DNA of 64,000 nt from Mycobacterium sp. NBC_00419 (GTDB taxonomy: Bacteria; Actinomycetota; Actinomycetes; Mycobacteriales; Mycobacteriaceae). The position numbers were made by a program, and so were the translations under genes. A model generated the notes under the pieces. The model saw nothing but the letters and a program-made list of their open reading frames with translations, had not been told where the DNA came from and did not search any database. Positions 46,259 to 55,796 of the stretch are shown here, piece after piece. The stretch is from contig NZ_CP107931.1 in NCBI RefSeq assembly GCF_036023875.1, positions 4,836,001 to 4,900,000 on the forward strand. Direction: 5' to 3'. Within the stretch, counting starts at the first letter, position 1, and each line of letters begins with the position of its first letter.

Positions 46259-47504
46259 GGGGGTGTGTGGTGAGTGTGGTGTTGGGTGTGGTGGGTGGGT
46301 CGTCGGTGGTGTTGGGTGCGGTGTTGGCGCGGGCTGGGGAGGGGGTGGTTTATGAGGTGGTGGGCCGGTCGGGGTGGGTGGTGAAGGTTTTTCATTCTGA
46401 TTTGCGGGATCGGGATGTGAAGTTGGCGAAGGTGTCGGCGATGGTGGGGTCGGTGCCTGTGGGGGCGGTGCAGTCCGATGGGTTTGTGGTGTTGACGTGG
46501 CCGTTGCATGTGGTGGTGGGGGCTGATGGTGGGCCGGTGGGGTATGTGATGGCTCGGGTTGATACTGCCGATGCGGTGGAGATTCATACGTTGTCGAATC
46601 CGTCGAATCGGGTGAATCCGTTGCCGGGTGCGCCGGGGTGGACGGTGCATGCGTCGTGGGTGCATTTGGTGAATGTGGCGGCGAATTTGTGCTTAGCGGT
46701 GGATGTGGTGCATCGGGTGGATGCGGTGGTGGGGGATTTCCAGGAGCGCAACATTCTGGTGAACGACACCACGCGGGTGACGTTGGTGGATTGCGATTCG
46801 ATGCAGTTCACCGATGGTGGGGGGCAGACGTTTCTGTGTGGGGTGGGGCGGCCGGAGTTTTTGGCGCCGGAGTTGGCGGGGGTGGATTTGTCGTCGACGC
46901 CGCGGGGGAAGGCCTCGGATTTGTTTGCGTTGGCGGTGCATATCCATGTGTTGTTGATGGGCGGGAATCATCCGTTCTTGCGGGGGGTGTGGTCGGGCAG
47001 TGGTGATCAGCCGGATGCGTTGAGTTTGGCGCGGTTGGGGTTTTGGGCTGGGGGGCCGGGGTCGTTGTTGGGGACTCATCCGTTGGCGCCGCCGGTGGAT
47101 TTTCTGCCTGAAGGTGTGCAGCGGTTGTTTGTGCGGGCGTTTACCGAGGGGGTGGTTGATCCTTCTGTGCGTCCGTCGGCGGCGGAGTGGCGGGCGGTGT
47201 TGCAGGGCTTGGTGGTGCGTTCGTGTGGGCGGGGTCATCAGGTTCCGGTGGAGACGGAGTGGTGTCCGTGGTGTCGGATTGAGGATGAGCGTGCTGCGCG
47301 GCGGGCTGGGGGTGCGCAGCAGAGTGTGTTTAAAGTTGCCGCGCCGGTGGGTCCTTCGGGGTCGTTGCCGCGGTCGCAGCCCGTCTCGAGTACTACTGCT
47401 GCTGGGGGGTCTCGGCGGGGCGGGGTGATCGCCGCCGCGGTATTGGGCACGTTGGTGGTCGTGATCGCCCTCATTGCACTCATCACCAACCTCAACACCA
47501 CGCC
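46259..47504. repeat. 1246-bp direct repeat, copy C (partner 58603-59848)
   Basis: Encodes kinase, zinc ribbon and TM. Same orientation as its partner, 12,344 bp away; I saw one silent difference (C at 47104 versus T). Identity ends at the start of the stalk, immediately after the membrane helix. Confidence 0.93.
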
Positions 47505-47847
47505 CGCGCACACGACGCCCGCTGGATCGACGATAACCACAGATACCAGCAGCTACACACCAACCGCCACAGCGACTGTGACTGCCCGCGCCTACCCGCC
47601 ACCCGGTGCGAGGCCATGCGGTGGTCCAGGGGGTGGCCGGTATACCTATGCTGCGGCAGGCAGTGACCTCACATCGTGCCCGTTTGCCGTGAACGTCCAA
47701 ACCGCCGTCAACCAAAGCAACCTCCAGTTTCCGGCCGTCCTTCAGGTCTACAGTCCGGTTACCCATCAGGACTACGCGATGTCATGTGCCGTGGAACAGG
47801 TACTGACGTGTCGCGGCGGCAACAACGCTGTCGTCTATGTCTACTAA
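46267..47847 (+). CDS. YegI-like protein kinase, copy C: kinase - zinc ribbon - TM - tip 3
   Basis: 526 aa from GTG 46267 (46270 possible), 57 bp after the PP2C gene. The kinase keeps K40 (VVKVF), D157/N162 in GDFQERNIL and D175/D177 in VDCDSMQF; a CGRGH...CPWC zinc ribbon follows, then one TM helix (about 385-406) and a Thr-rich stalk. The outer tip contains TSCPFAVNVQTAV, YSPVTHQDYAMSC and CRGGNNAVVYVY, a Cys-paired module of actinobacterial exported proteins. Residues 1-412 are identical to copy D. Coding-strand composition is strongly G+T-rich in the stem and then normal in the tip, marking the junction. Overlaps the next gene by 11 bp. Confidence 0.88.
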   Translation: MVSVVLGVVGGSSVVLGAVLARAGEGVVYEVVGRSGWVVKVFHSDLRDRDVKLAKVSAMVGSVPVGAVQSDGFVVLTWPLHVVVGADGGPVGYVMARVDTADAVEIHTLSNPSNRVNPLPGAPGWTVHASWVHLVNVAANLCLAVDVVHRVDAVVGDFQERNILVNDTTRVTLVDCDSMQFTDGGGQTFLCGVGRPEFLAPELAGVDLSSTPRGKASDLFALAVHIHVLLMGGNHPFLRGVWSGSGDQPDALSLARLGFWAGGPGSLLGTHPLAPPVDFLPEGVQRLFVRAFTEGVVDPSVRPSAAEWRAVLQGLVVRSCGRGHQVPVETEWCPWCRIEDERAARRAGGAQQSVFKVAAPVGPSGSLPRSQPVSSTTAAGGSRRGGVIAAAVLGTLVVVIALIALITNLNTTPAHTTPAGSTITTDTSSYTPTATATVTARAYPPPGARPCGGPGGGRYTYAAAGSDLTSCPFAVNVQTAVNQSNLQFPAVLQVYSPVTHQDYAMSCAVEQVLTCRGGNNAVVYVY

Positions 47848-48793
47848 GGACGCGAGGCGGCGCCATCGCGTGCCCCGTTCCGCAACGGCAAGCACTGCTA
47901 GAGCAGTGATTTCGGTGGCAGCCGTGCTGGCACTCTTGATCGCAGGCGTGCCGTGGTTCATGCACCGCCTCGGTACCGATCGCGCGGCGGCCGACCCCCG
48001 CGCTCCTACCCCGACTGCTGAGCAGACATCACAATTCACGCCATCGGCGGTCCCGTCCCAGTCGTCCGATGCTGTCGATCTGAGTGCGGCCTTTGCGGAA
48101 CTGAGCACCGGTCTGAGTGCCGACATCGGCTTGGCATACGCCCCAGTGGGCGCCGAGGGAAGAGTCACGACGCTGGGGACATGGTCGTCCGGACCAGCCT
48201 GGTCAACCATCAAAGTGCCACTCGCACTTGCGTTGTTGCGCCAAGATGGCACCCAGTCTGTGAGCGGCGCGATGCGTTCCGCAATCACCGCCTCAGACAA
48301 CGGCGCCGCCCAGTCCATGTGGGACGAACTTGGTGCCCACCAGGGTGCTGCGGACAAGGTGCAGAGCATTTTGGCCGAAGCCGGGGATCCCACACCTTTG
48401 GTCCCTAGCGAGGTCACGCGACCGGGGTTCTCGGCCTTTGGTCAAACACTGTGGCCGCTGAGCGACCAGGTCCGTTTTCTTGCGCGCGCGGCGTGTGACC
48501 CCCGGGATGCTCCTGTCTTGGACCTGATGGGTGAAGTGGTGTCCGGGCAACGTTGGGGACTGGGCACGATCGACGGAAGTAGGTTCAAGGGTGGTTGGGG
48601 GCCCGGCACTGATGGTCTCTACCTGGTGCGCCAGTACGGGATCGTCGACACTCCAGAAGGTCACACTGTGGTCGCGTTGGCTGCGGTCCCAGACTCCGGG
48701 GGTTTCGGCGACGGCACCGCCGTGCTGAATCGGATGGCGGCGTGGCTTCAGGAACATCTCGGTGAGATCGGTGGGGGACGTTGTGGCAGTTGA
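47837..48793 (+). CDS. Membrane-anchored SxxK serine hydrolase (beta-lactamase/PBP-like)
   Basis: 318 aa. N-terminal signal-anchor (VISVAAVLALLIAGVPWF, about 24-41), then a Pro/Thr linker and a penicilloyl-serine-transferase-like domain: S123-T-I-K126 in AWSTIKVPLAL, SDN triad at 153-155 (ASDNGAA) and a KGG in place of KTG (RFKGGWGP). No Glu166/ELN motif like class A lactamases was found. Could be a peptidoglycan D,D-peptidase-like or a sensor; beta-lactam hydrolysis is uncertain. Starts inside the end of kinase C, so it is part of the triad operon. Confidence 0.8.
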   Translation: MSTKDARRRHRVPRSATASTARAVISVAAVLALLIAGVPWFMHRLGTDRAAADPRAPTPTAEQTSQFTPSAVPSQSSDAVDLSAAFAELSTGLSADIGLAYAPVGAEGRVTTLGTWSSGPAWSTIKVPLALALLRQDGTQSVSGAMRSAITASDNGAAQSMWDELGAHQGAADKVQSILAEAGDPTPLVPSEVTRPGFSAFGQTLWPLSDQVRFLARAACDPRDAPVLDLMGEVVSGQRWGLGTIDGSRFKGGWGPGTDGLYLVRQYGIVDTPEGHTVVALAAVPDSGGFGDGTAVLNRMAAWLQEHLGEIGGGRCGS

Positions 48794-48899
48794 TGAGCTG
48801 GGAATTGCCGACGGCGCGCCGTGGGTATCCATCTCCCTTGTCGGTCGAACGACTGATATTGAGGCTCTCGCACGGTCGGGGCGCATGACTTACGGTTAG
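48783..48899 (+). CDS. Possible 38-aa small ORF
   Basis: GTG 48783 overlaps the end of the preceding gene and is preceded by a GGTGGGGGA ribosome site. The peptide (AVDELGIADGAPWVSISL...) resembles a folded-protein fragment but belongs to no family I recognise. It might be a remnant. Confidence 0.25.
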   Translation: MAVDELGIADGAPWVSISLVGRTTDIEALARSGRMTYG

Positions 48900-48955
48900 A
48901 AAGGTCGCAGTGAGATTGTTGGACTGCACGCGGTATGACAGCGAAAGGTTTCGGA

Positions 48956-49789
48956 ATGGCTGACGGCGACGAACCCACATGGGGCGACAGCTACGCGAAA
49001 CCCCGCCCCAATCCGGCAACGAACATAGGCGGGCCGGCGGGTCCCGCGCTGCCGAATCAGCAGTCCATGCCGGTCACGGGGTGGGGTCAGTCGACCCCCG
49101 GTGTACCAGGCGGCCAACCGCATGCCGATTATCAGCGCCAGGCCCAACAGCATTTCGGCCAAAGCCAGCCCAACCCCGCACCACCTTCGGCGGTGTCGTA
49201 TCCGGGTGCAATCCCACCCATCGTCAACTACCCGTCCGCAACTAGTTATCCGATTGCGAAACCACCTGCGTCGACAGGTCTCCCGTCCTACTCGTCGTAT
49301 TCGCTCCCAACGAAGGGAGATTCGTTCGTCATCCGTTTGATGGAACGAGGGGTCCGCGGAGAGCTGTTCCGCCAGCCGTGGTTTCACAACCTCCGTGGTG
49401 GGTCCCCGGACACGTTCGTCTACGCTACCTTTGGCGGCGGCGTGTTCCTCAGTTTCCTTCTAGCGCTCATTCCCTCGACGTTCTTCTCGACCGTCATGAT
49501 TCTCGCGCTTTGGGCAGCCATCGGATATCTGTACTTCGCGCTCGGGACTCGGTTAGCGCATCAGTTTCTCGAGTTCGGAATATGCCTTGTCGGCGCGGTG
49601 GTGATGGTTGGGCGCGTCTTGACGACTCTCTGGGCACTCAGCGTCACGAGTAGCCTCGCCCCCTACTTAGGGATTGACCCCGCCCCACTCTTGGTGTTGG
49701 TGCTTCTCGTCGACCTGGCAGCAGTGGCGTTCCTGGTCTACACCGGAATCCAGGTGCATCGAGGGATACAGAAACTCTCACAGCCATAG
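48956..49789 (+). CDS. Multi-pass membrane protein with disordered Pro/Gln-rich N-terminus
   Basis: 277 aa from ATG 48956 (AAAGG site); ATG 48935 is an alternative. The first 120 residues are Pro/Ser/Tyr/Gln-rich and cytoplasmic. A short conserved-looking FVIRLMERGVRGELFRQPWFHNLR is followed by four predicted membrane helices (FGGGVFLSFLLALIPSTFF; MILALWAAIGYLYFALG; FGICLVGAVVMVGRVLTTLW; LLVLVLLVDLAAVAFLVYTG). DUF4282-like by general appearance, but I am not certain. Function unknown. Confidence 0.7.
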   Translation: MADGDEPTWGDSYAKPRPNPATNIGGPAGPALPNQQSMPVTGWGQSTPGVPGGQPHADYQRQAQQHFGQSQPNPAPPSAVSYPGAIPPIVNYPSATSYPIAKPPASTGLPSYSSYSLPTKGDSFVIRLMERGVRGELFRQPWFHNLRGGSPDTFVYATFGGGVFLSFLLALIPSTFFSTVMILALWAAIGYLYFALGTRLAHQFLEFGICLVGAVVMVGRVLTTLWALSVTSSLAPYLGIDPAPLLVLVLLVDLAAVAFLVYTGIQVHRGIQKLSQP

Positions 49790-49845
49790 CTATGAGACGC
49801 GTCGATCAAATTTGAGACCGAGCACAAGGCGAGAAGGGAGGCCCC

Positions 49846-50349
49846 ATGACGGATCAGGGTTGGGGGCCAGCCAACGACGACGGTCCGACACTGCCGCCCA
49901 GTCGGTTCGGCGCTGGCTACACGGTGGGTGGTGAGAACGCAGAGCCCGCAGCCTTGTCTCCGGGCCATCAGCGCTACGGACCGCCAAATCCGTACAGCTC
50001 GGCCGAGACCCGTTACCCACCACCGCCACCCTCCGATTCGGGCAGCTTCATTCGCTATCCCGACGCTGCACCTCAACCAGTCATCTATCCCACCCAGCCC
50101 ATTTCGGTCGGTTACGTGGTCCCGGTCGTCGTCCGTAGTACCAACTCGATGGCCGTCGCGTCGTTTGTCTGTTCCCTGCTGTGCCTCAGTGTGCTCGGCG
50201 TCATCTTCGGGCACGTCGCTCTGTCGCAGATCAGTCGCTCCGGAGAGGACGGCAAAGGTTTAGCGATTGCAGGGCTGGTTATCGGTTACATCCTCGTTGG
50301 GATTGGGGTGCTGATCTACGTAGTGCCCGCACTGATGTTGATTGGATGA
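49846..50349 (+). CDS. DUF4190 membrane protein with LPPSRFGAGYTVGG tag, paralogue 1
   Basis: 167 aa, ATG after GAAGGGAGG. The N-terminal tag LPPSRFGAGYTVGG and a Pro/Tyr-rich stretch are followed by the DUF4190 two-helix unit: NSMAVASFVCSLLCLSVLGVI, FGHVALSQISRSGEDGKGLA, then IAGLVIGYILVG. Closely related in layout to the next gene. Function unknown; the tag may be a recognition element for a cytoplasmic partner (inference). Confidence 0.85.
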   Translation: MTDQGWGPANDDGPTLPPSRFGAGYTVGGENAEPAALSPGHQRYGPPNPYSSAETRYPPPPPSDSGSFIRYPDAAPQPVIYPTQPISVGYVVPVVVRSTNSMAVASFVCSLLCLSVLGVIFGHVALSQISRSGEDGKGLAIAGLVIGYILVGIGVLIYVVPALMLIG

Positions 50350-50519
50350 TCGCCGGCAATGAGGACGTAAGAAGTATGCCGGTGAGCGGCGACGTGACTG
50401 ATTCGCCGTCCACTCTGTGCTCAATCACGGCGTGGGTTGCATTCCAACGCCTTATTGTTCGAGTGGTCCGCTACGCCCAGAATTGGCCTGTAGGGCCTTG
50501 GTACTGAGATGGATGCTCG

Positions 50520-51077
50520 ATGACCGATCACGAAGCTGGTTCAACCGGCAATCAGGGGCCGGCACTTCCGCCCAGCCGCTTCGGTGCCGGCTACACAGTC
50601 GGCCCGCCTGAATCGCCGGCGCCGACTTATGCGGCCTCGACCGGCTATGGTTCGCCTGATCCTGGGTACTTTCCGCTACCCACCGAGCCACCCGGAAGGG
50701 TGAGCTACCCTGAGCCGGTTCCTCAACCCGGCGTGTATCCCGCTCAGCCGCTTGCCTTCGCCTATCCGGTGGTGGTTCGGCGGACCAATGCAATGGCGAT
50801 CGCGGCGTTGGCGTCGTCTCTTGTCCTGGCTCCCCTTGGCATCATCTTCGGTCACATCGCGCTATCCCAGATTAAGAGCACAGGTGAAGACGGGAAGGGC
50901 TTGGCGATCGCGGGTCTGGTTATCGGCTACATCTTCACGGCAATCGTCGTCCTGTGGTTCGTCGTATTCGGCATGTTCCTCAGCGCACTCAGTTCAGCCG
51001 TCGATGAGTCCAATAACTACACGACGATGCCGGTCTGGACTTTGACGTTGCCCGCTGACCAGCTAGCCCGGCTTTGA
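50520..51077 (+). CDS. DUF4190 membrane protein with LPPSRFGAGYTVG tag, paralogue 2
   Basis: 185 aa. Same architecture as the preceding gene: LPPSRFGAGYTVG tag, Pro/Tyr-rich tract, then NAMAIAALASSLVLAPLGII, FGHIALSQIKSTGEDGKGLA and IAGLVIGYIFTAIVVLWFVV. It has an extra C-terminal extracytoplasmic tail of about 30 residues. The pair arose by tandem duplication. Its stop is 5 bp from the convergent amidase stop. Confidence 0.85.
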   Translation: MTDHEAGSTGNQGPALPPSRFGAGYTVGPPESPAPTYAASTGYGSPDPGYFPLPTEPPGRVSYPEPVPQPGVYPAQPLAFAYPVVVRRTNAMAIAALASSLVLAPLGIIFGHIALSQIKSTGEDGKGLAIAGLVIGYIFTAIVVLWFVVFGMFLSALSSAVDESNNYTTMPVWTLTLPADQLARL

Positions 51078-51082
51078 GGGCG

Positions 51083-51844
51083 TCAGCGCGATCCAGAGGT
51101 AGTGGTCCCGAGATACGCCTCGATTCCGTCAGCAACGGCTGCGGCATAGTTTGTACGGCCGCTCCCCGTTTCCATCTGGGCGGCGTCGTTGGCGTTGCGC
51201 ATATTGCCAAGCTCGACGAGGATCGCTGGATACTGCGCGAGATTCAGTCCTGCTAGGTCGCTTCGGCCGAAGAGGCCATCTGCGCCAATGTAGTTGGCCG
51301 GCGGTAGACCTGACTTCTCAAGCGAGTCACGCATGGTGGTCGCCAGGCGCAGCGCCGGCCCCGCTTGGGCATCGTTCAATGGAGGCGCAGAGTAGTTAAC
51401 GTGGAATCCAGTCCCGGAAGCTGGGCCGCCATCGGCATGAATGCTGATGACCGCGTCGGGGTGCAACGTATTCGCGGCAGCGGCGCGTTGATCCACACAG
51501 GGACCGAGCGAGCTGTCGTCGGTGCGCGAAAGCACTGTGCGAACGCCCCGTTCATTCAGAAGACGTTGGGTCTCGAGAACCACGGCCCAGTTAAAGGCAT
51601 GTTCGGGATAGCCGTCATCGGTTGTGGTGCCGCTGGTTTGGCAGTCCTTGGTGCCACCTCGTCCGTTAGGCACCGGACGTGTCATCGAGGTGTCGTAAAG
51701 GCCACTGTGACCGGGATCGAGAAACACAATTCTGCCACTCAGATCGTCGTCGGCTCGAGCGCTCGGTGCAAACGGGAGCAGGCCACATACTGTGCACAGC
51801 AGGGCAGTTGCGACCAAGCGAGCAGCGGATCGAGCAGTCAGCAC
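51083..51844 (-). CDS. Secreted N-acetylmuramoyl-L-alanine amidase (Amidase_3, Rv3717-like)
   Basis: 253 aa, GTG start. Signal peptide ends near PSARA. Zinc ligands H46 (LDPGHSG), E81 (GYPEHAF) and H136 (ISIHADGG), catalytic E211 (LVELGN). GRGGTKDCQTSGTTTDDGYP and NLAQYPAILVE match M. tuberculosis Rv3717 (Ami1), which hydrolyses MurNAc-L-Ala bonds and lacks a separate wall-binding domain. It could remodel septal peptidoglycan or act on fragments. Part of the envelope-enzyme set of the island. Confidence 0.93.
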   Translation of the reverse strand: MLTARSAARLVATALLCTVCGLLPFAPSARADDDLSGRIVFLDPGHSGLYDTSMTRPVPNGRGGTKDCQTSGTTTDDGYPEHAFNWAVVLETQRLLNERGVRTVLSRTDDSSLGPCVDQRAAAANTLHPDAVISIHADGGPASGTGFHVNYSAPPLNDAQAGPALRLATTMRDSLEKSGLPPANYIGADGLFGRSDLAGLNLAQYPAILVELGNMRNANDAAQMETGSGRTNYAAAVADGIEAYLGTTTSGSR

Positions 51845-51900
51845 TCAATCAGACTATCTGACCACAACAGTGGCCAACTCGATTGTAGGTACCGTAAGCC

Positions 51901-52485
51901 TCAGCTTCCGTGCGCGAGAATGTTGATCGTTCTGCTCGCAGTCAGTGGCGCACCGCCATCGGACGACGTGATCGACGCGTTGATGGTGTAAATGCCTGGC
52001 ACATGCTGGATGTGAATGGCGTCCGAGTCAGGGCTTTGCCCTGAACAGGCGCCGCTGCGTACTCGCTGATTCAGGTCATTAGGGCCACTGACATCGATGA
52101 CCACTTGGCAGTCATCGGAGCGGACGTCGCCTTTCGCGCCACTCGAAGTCCATTGCAATTCAAAATTTGCACCGCGCGAACAGCTGCTGTCGGGTTCGAG
52201 TTGGTAGAGGTCGTTACCTACCTTGTTCATACAGAAGATGCCGACCACCTCGACCTCCACCGAATCGATTGCGGACTTCGAAACAGTCGATGTCGTGCTT
52301 GTGGGGGTCGTTGTGCTCGAGGTTGGTGAAGTGACCGTGACAACCGAGGTTACGGTTGATTGAGTGCTTAGCACCGTTGGAGAAGAGAAGGAGGGGGACT
52401 GTTGGGCAGACGGATCTCCGGCACTGCAACTCGCGACAAAGACAGTTGTCAGCAGACCAGCCTGCATCATTCGTTCGACTCGCAC
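51901..52485 (-). CDS. Small lipoprotein of unknown function
   Basis: 194 aa from GTG 52485, chosen for the GAGGAG ribosome site and because it yields a proper lipoprotein signal RVERMMQAGLLTTVFVASC with lipobox VASC. A Ser/Thr linker (about 25-75) precedes a folded domain of about 115 residues with four Cys (GIFCMNKVGN, DSSCSRG, SDDCQVV, GACSGQS), probably two disulfides, and beta-rich character (IHIQHVPGIYTINASI). No family recognised. Confidence 0.75.
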   Translation of the reverse strand: MRVERMMQAGLLTTVFVASCSAGDPSAQQSPSFSSPTVLSTQSTVTSVVTVTSPTSSTTTPTSTTSTVSKSAIDSVEVEVVGIFCMNKVGNDLYQLEPDSSCSRGANFELQWTSSGAKGDVRSDDCQVVIDVSGPNDLNQRVRSGACSGQSPDSDAIHIQHVPGIYTINASITSSDGGAPLTASRTINILAHGS

Positions 52486-52610
52486 TACTTGCTCCTCTGT
52501 ATGTGGTGGCCTAGCGATTCTTTGGGATAGTCGGTTGTTGGTTCGGTGAGATGGATTGACCGATAGCAGATTTGAGATGGGGGTCATCGCGCTTCCGATC
52601 AACTCCATGA

Positions 52611-53366
52611 CTAGGGTGCGTATGCCCAGCCGAGGAACTTCGCTTTGGGATCACCGGAATTCAAGGGCACCACGCGGATCTTCGGGGCCTTGTAGAAGTT
52701 CGCGGTCAGATAGGTGCCGTCGCCCTGGCTAAGCATGACGTGGCCGTATCCGTAATCGAATGCCGGATCGCTACTGAATACCAATGCACCGGCGGGGATG
52801 CCGTCGGTGTTGGTGTGAATCTGTCCCTTGGCGTTGAGGTCATTGAAAGCGGCGATGGCAGAGGGGTAGCGGAATGAATGGTTGTAGGCCTGTTCGACGA
52901 ACGCCTCGCACTGCACCGGATTGTTGGGGTTGCTCGCCATCTGAGCCCGTGCCCAGGCGAGTGCCTGGCTGGCTCGGTCAGGGCTGGGGGCCGGTGCTGG
53001 GGCGCTGGTGCCAGCAGCACTGCAATCGGGTGCGATCACATCCAGGGTTCCGGTCTCGATGTCCACGTCGGCGACGAAATGACCATCAGATGTCTTGTAC
53101 CACAAGTTATCCCAGCCGCCGTTAGGAATATTGAAACTAAAGAAGCCCTTCACGGCCTGCCCGCGGCTAGAACACACCAGAGTGATCCGGTCACCCGCGT
53201 TGTACCACCCATCCTGCTGTGAGGTCAGGTTCGCCTGGGTCATGCGCTGGGTCTTGGCCTTGACGGTGGCGCCTGCGTCAGCGCCCGCCGGCGAAGGGGT
53301 AGCCAACGGAAACGATGCCAGTGCAGCAACTGCAGCAATAACGGTGATCCTGGATAGCCGGTTCAT
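52611..53366 (-). CDS. Secreted SH3-like + CHAP/NlpC-type protein
   Basis: 251 aa from ATG 53366 (AAGGCGGGG site); 53414 is an unlikely longer start. Signal peptide ends at SPAGA. The N-terminal domain (about 40-110) is a bacterial SH3-like fold with GDRITLVCSS and LWYKTSDGHFVADVDIETG. The C-terminal domain (about 130-251) has Cys153 (VQCEAFVEQAY) and H209 (GYGHVML), placed as in CHAP/NlpC-P60 peptidoglycan endopeptidases. A cell-wall hydrolase or wall-binding role is likely; activity is not proven by sequence. Confidence 0.78.
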   Translation of the reverse strand: MNRLSRITVIAAVAALASFPLATPSPAGADAGATVKAKTQRMTQANLTSQQDGWYNAGDRITLVCSSRGQAVKGFFSFNIPNGGWDNLWYKTSDGHFVADVDIETGTLDVIAPDCSAAGTSAPAPAPSPDRASQALAWARAQMASNPNNPVQCEAFVEQAYNHSFRYPSAIAAFNDLNAKGQIHTNTDGIPAGALVFSSDPAFDYGYGHVMLSQGDGTYLTANFYKAPKIRVVPLNSGDPKAKFLGWAYAP

Positions 53367-53613
53367 GGCCCCGCCTTCTGGAGTGGCTGGTTTGCAGACT
53401 GGCGTCGAGGGCATGACACCTGCTGGCGTATCTGCGCATTGTTGTCTGTTCGTTACGTCTAGGCCTGGTTAGTTTGACTGAATCAGCCGTTCGTATGACA
53501 GCGGTGAGCGTCGACCGCTGATGAGATGGGGGCGAGGCTGGTACGGGCCGTTGAGCGTGTACTCGAGTCACGGTGCAAACGGCGTGCGCGTCGGACACGG
53601 AGGGATTCCAGCG

Positions 53614-54456
53614 ATGGCGAGACGCTTCAATCCGCCGCCAGGATGGGCAGTGCCTGAACCGAATTGGCAACCCTCTGCGGGCTGGCGCCCTGATTCCTCT
53701 TGGCCACCCGCTCCGGCCGGGTGGCAATTCTGGGTGGAGGATGAAGTCGCCCGCGGATACACCGGCGCGCCGGTGCCGACAACTGGGCAGGCCTGGCCGA
53801 GGCCGGCTCCTTCGGGGCATGCAACGCCGTCTGGATCCCACGCCAGTCCACCCGGCCGGCATCCGTATCAGAGTGAACCGCAAGCGGGTTCGTTGTCCGG
53901 TTTGCGCAGTCTTGCACCTGAAGTTCAGGGGGCCGTCAGTGCGACTTTGGTGATACCAACGTTGCCCGCCTACTTTGTCAGCTATGGCGCCGAAGCGTCC
54001 TTCTGGCTGTCGTGGGCCGTCATATTGCTGCTCGAACTCTACTTCGTCGTGATCGTCGCGTTCTGGTCATGGCCGGGAGCGCGACGCGCGGCAGCGGTGA
54101 CCACCGCGGTACTCGCTGTGCTGTTGGATCGCGTGCCGTTTGCGGTCTATTCAGTTGGCGACGGGAGTAGTTGGTGGGTCTGGGCCTTCCGCTGTTCCTA
54201 CGCATCCCTCGTGTTGGTCGTGGCGGCTTGGGGCATAGCGCGCAGGCGGGGCGTCGGCTGGGTGCTCGGCCTCGCGCCCACCGGCGGCCTAGTGGTGCTC
54301 GTTGTGTGGTTTTACGAGCATCATTCCGGTGGGCCCCTGAACTGGTTGGCAGTCTGGAGCATCGATATCGGTGTTCTGGTCCTCGGATGCCTCCTCTGCT
54401 GGGGATCTGAGCGCTTGTTCAGAGGTGGCCGTGCGGGAGTCAGCCGATCACTGTGA
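53614..54456 (+). CDS. Membrane protein with WPPAPAGWQFW tag
   Basis: 280 aa from ATG 53614 (CGGAGGGA site). The N-terminal tag RFNPPPGW...WPPAPAGWQFW is followed by a Pro-rich tract and about six predicted membrane helices (ATLVIPTLPAYFVSYG; FWLSWAVILLLELYFVVIVAFW; ASLVLVVAAWGIARR; VLGLAPTGGLVVLVVWFY; IDIGVLVLGCLLCWG). It shares its tag with the beta-propeller protein and the extracellular vWA proteins. Function unknown. Confidence 0.75.
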   Translation: MARRFNPPPGWAVPEPNWQPSAGWRPDSSWPPAPAGWQFWVEDEVARGYTGAPVPTTGQAWPRPAPSGHATPSGSHASPPGRHPYQSEPQAGSLSGLRSLAPEVQGAVSATLVIPTLPAYFVSYGAEASFWLSWAVILLLELYFVVIVAFWSWPGARRAAAVTTAVLAVLLDRVPFAVYSVGDGSSWWVWAFRCSYASLVLVVAAWGIARRRGVGWVLGLAPTGGLVVLVVWFYEHHSGGPLNWLAVWSIDIGVLVLGCLLCWGSERLFRGGRAGVSRSL

Positions 54457-54535
54457 GGTCGAAGCTCGACTACTGCGAAGGCCGTGGTCATGTCCGCTGG
54501 GCAGGAGTTGGCTCGGGTTGTTTGATGTTATCGGT

Positions 54536-55796
54536 GTGGTGGGCGCGGGGTGTTGGGAAGGTGTGGTGCGTTGATGTCGATGCGGTTTAATGTGCCGCCG
54601 AATTGGCCGGTGCCGCCGGGGTGGTCACCAGGGCCGGGGCGTCGGGTTGATCCGTCGTGGCCGGCGCCGCCGGCGGGTTGGCAGTTCTGGATCGTCGAGG
54701 ACGACGGCCCGCCAGCTTTCCCGGGACCGGTCGCCGGGGTCGAGGTAGCGGGCACTGAATACCCTGGCGCACCAACGGGTTGGACACCGGCTGCTGAGCC
54801 GCCCGGCTGGCGTAGTGGGCGGCGGTGGCCGCTGTCGGCGACGACTACTGCCGCAGCAGCACTGGTGATGGCCCTGGCGGTGGGTATCACCACCTGGGCC
54901 CTCACCAGCAAGCCCGCAGCCCAGCCCGGCGCCTCACCGACGACCGTGCCGGTGATAGTCAGTGTGCCCACGATCGTGATCCTCGACGGGTCGGGATCAA
55001 TGAATCAGAACGACGCCCCGGGACCGCGGATCGAGGCCGCCAAAGCCGCCGCCGCCGCCCTCATCGACGCCCTGCCCGCCGATGCCACCATCGGACTGGA
55101 CACCTACGGCACCTCCACCGGATCCAGCCCCGCCGAGCACGACATCGGCTGCCGCGACGTAACCACCCTGATCCCCCTTGGTGCCCTCGACCGCGAGGCC
55201 ATCCACGCCAGCATCACCTCACTGCAGGCCTCGGGCTACACCCCGATCAGCCTGGCCCTGCACCACGCCGGCACCGAACTACCCGCCGACAACTCCCCAC
55301 AGGCCATCGTGCTGGTCTCTGACGGTGAAGACACCTGCGACTCCGACCCGTGTCAGACCGCTGCCCAACTCAAAACCAGCCACCCCAACCTGACCATCTC
55401 CACCGTCGGGTTCAAAACCGACGGCCCCACCGCCGAACAACTACGCTGCATCGCCACCACCACCGGCGGACTATTCGTCCCCGCCACCAACGCCGCCCAA
55501 CTCAGCACCCGGCTGATCGCCACCCAAAACCTCAACGCCGCCAACACCTCCCTAACCCCCACCGGCCTAGGCGACATCGAACTCGGCACCACCGTGACCG
55601 ACATCCGCGCCACACACCCCGACTTTCCCAACACCACCACCACCGACACCACCACCATCACCTGGCGCGACTGCGACTACACCTTCACCAACAACACCCT
55701 GACCACCATCACCCCCCACAACGGCGGACGCACCATCGACGGCCTCACCCCCGGCACACCCCTCACCACAGCAATCGACCTCTACGGCCAACCCCT
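54536..55796. repeat. 1261-bp inverted repeat, left arm (partner 57064-58324)
   Basis: Begins 38 bp before the ATG of E and ends within the gene at codon 407. No base difference from the partner was noticed. The two arms flank 1267 bp that contain both gene tails and a pseudogene. Confidence 0.93.

Noticed and set aside
45187..46665. 492-codon minus-strand ORF across PP2C and kinase C
   Set aside because: Overlaps two supported genes antisense; very Arg/His-rich.
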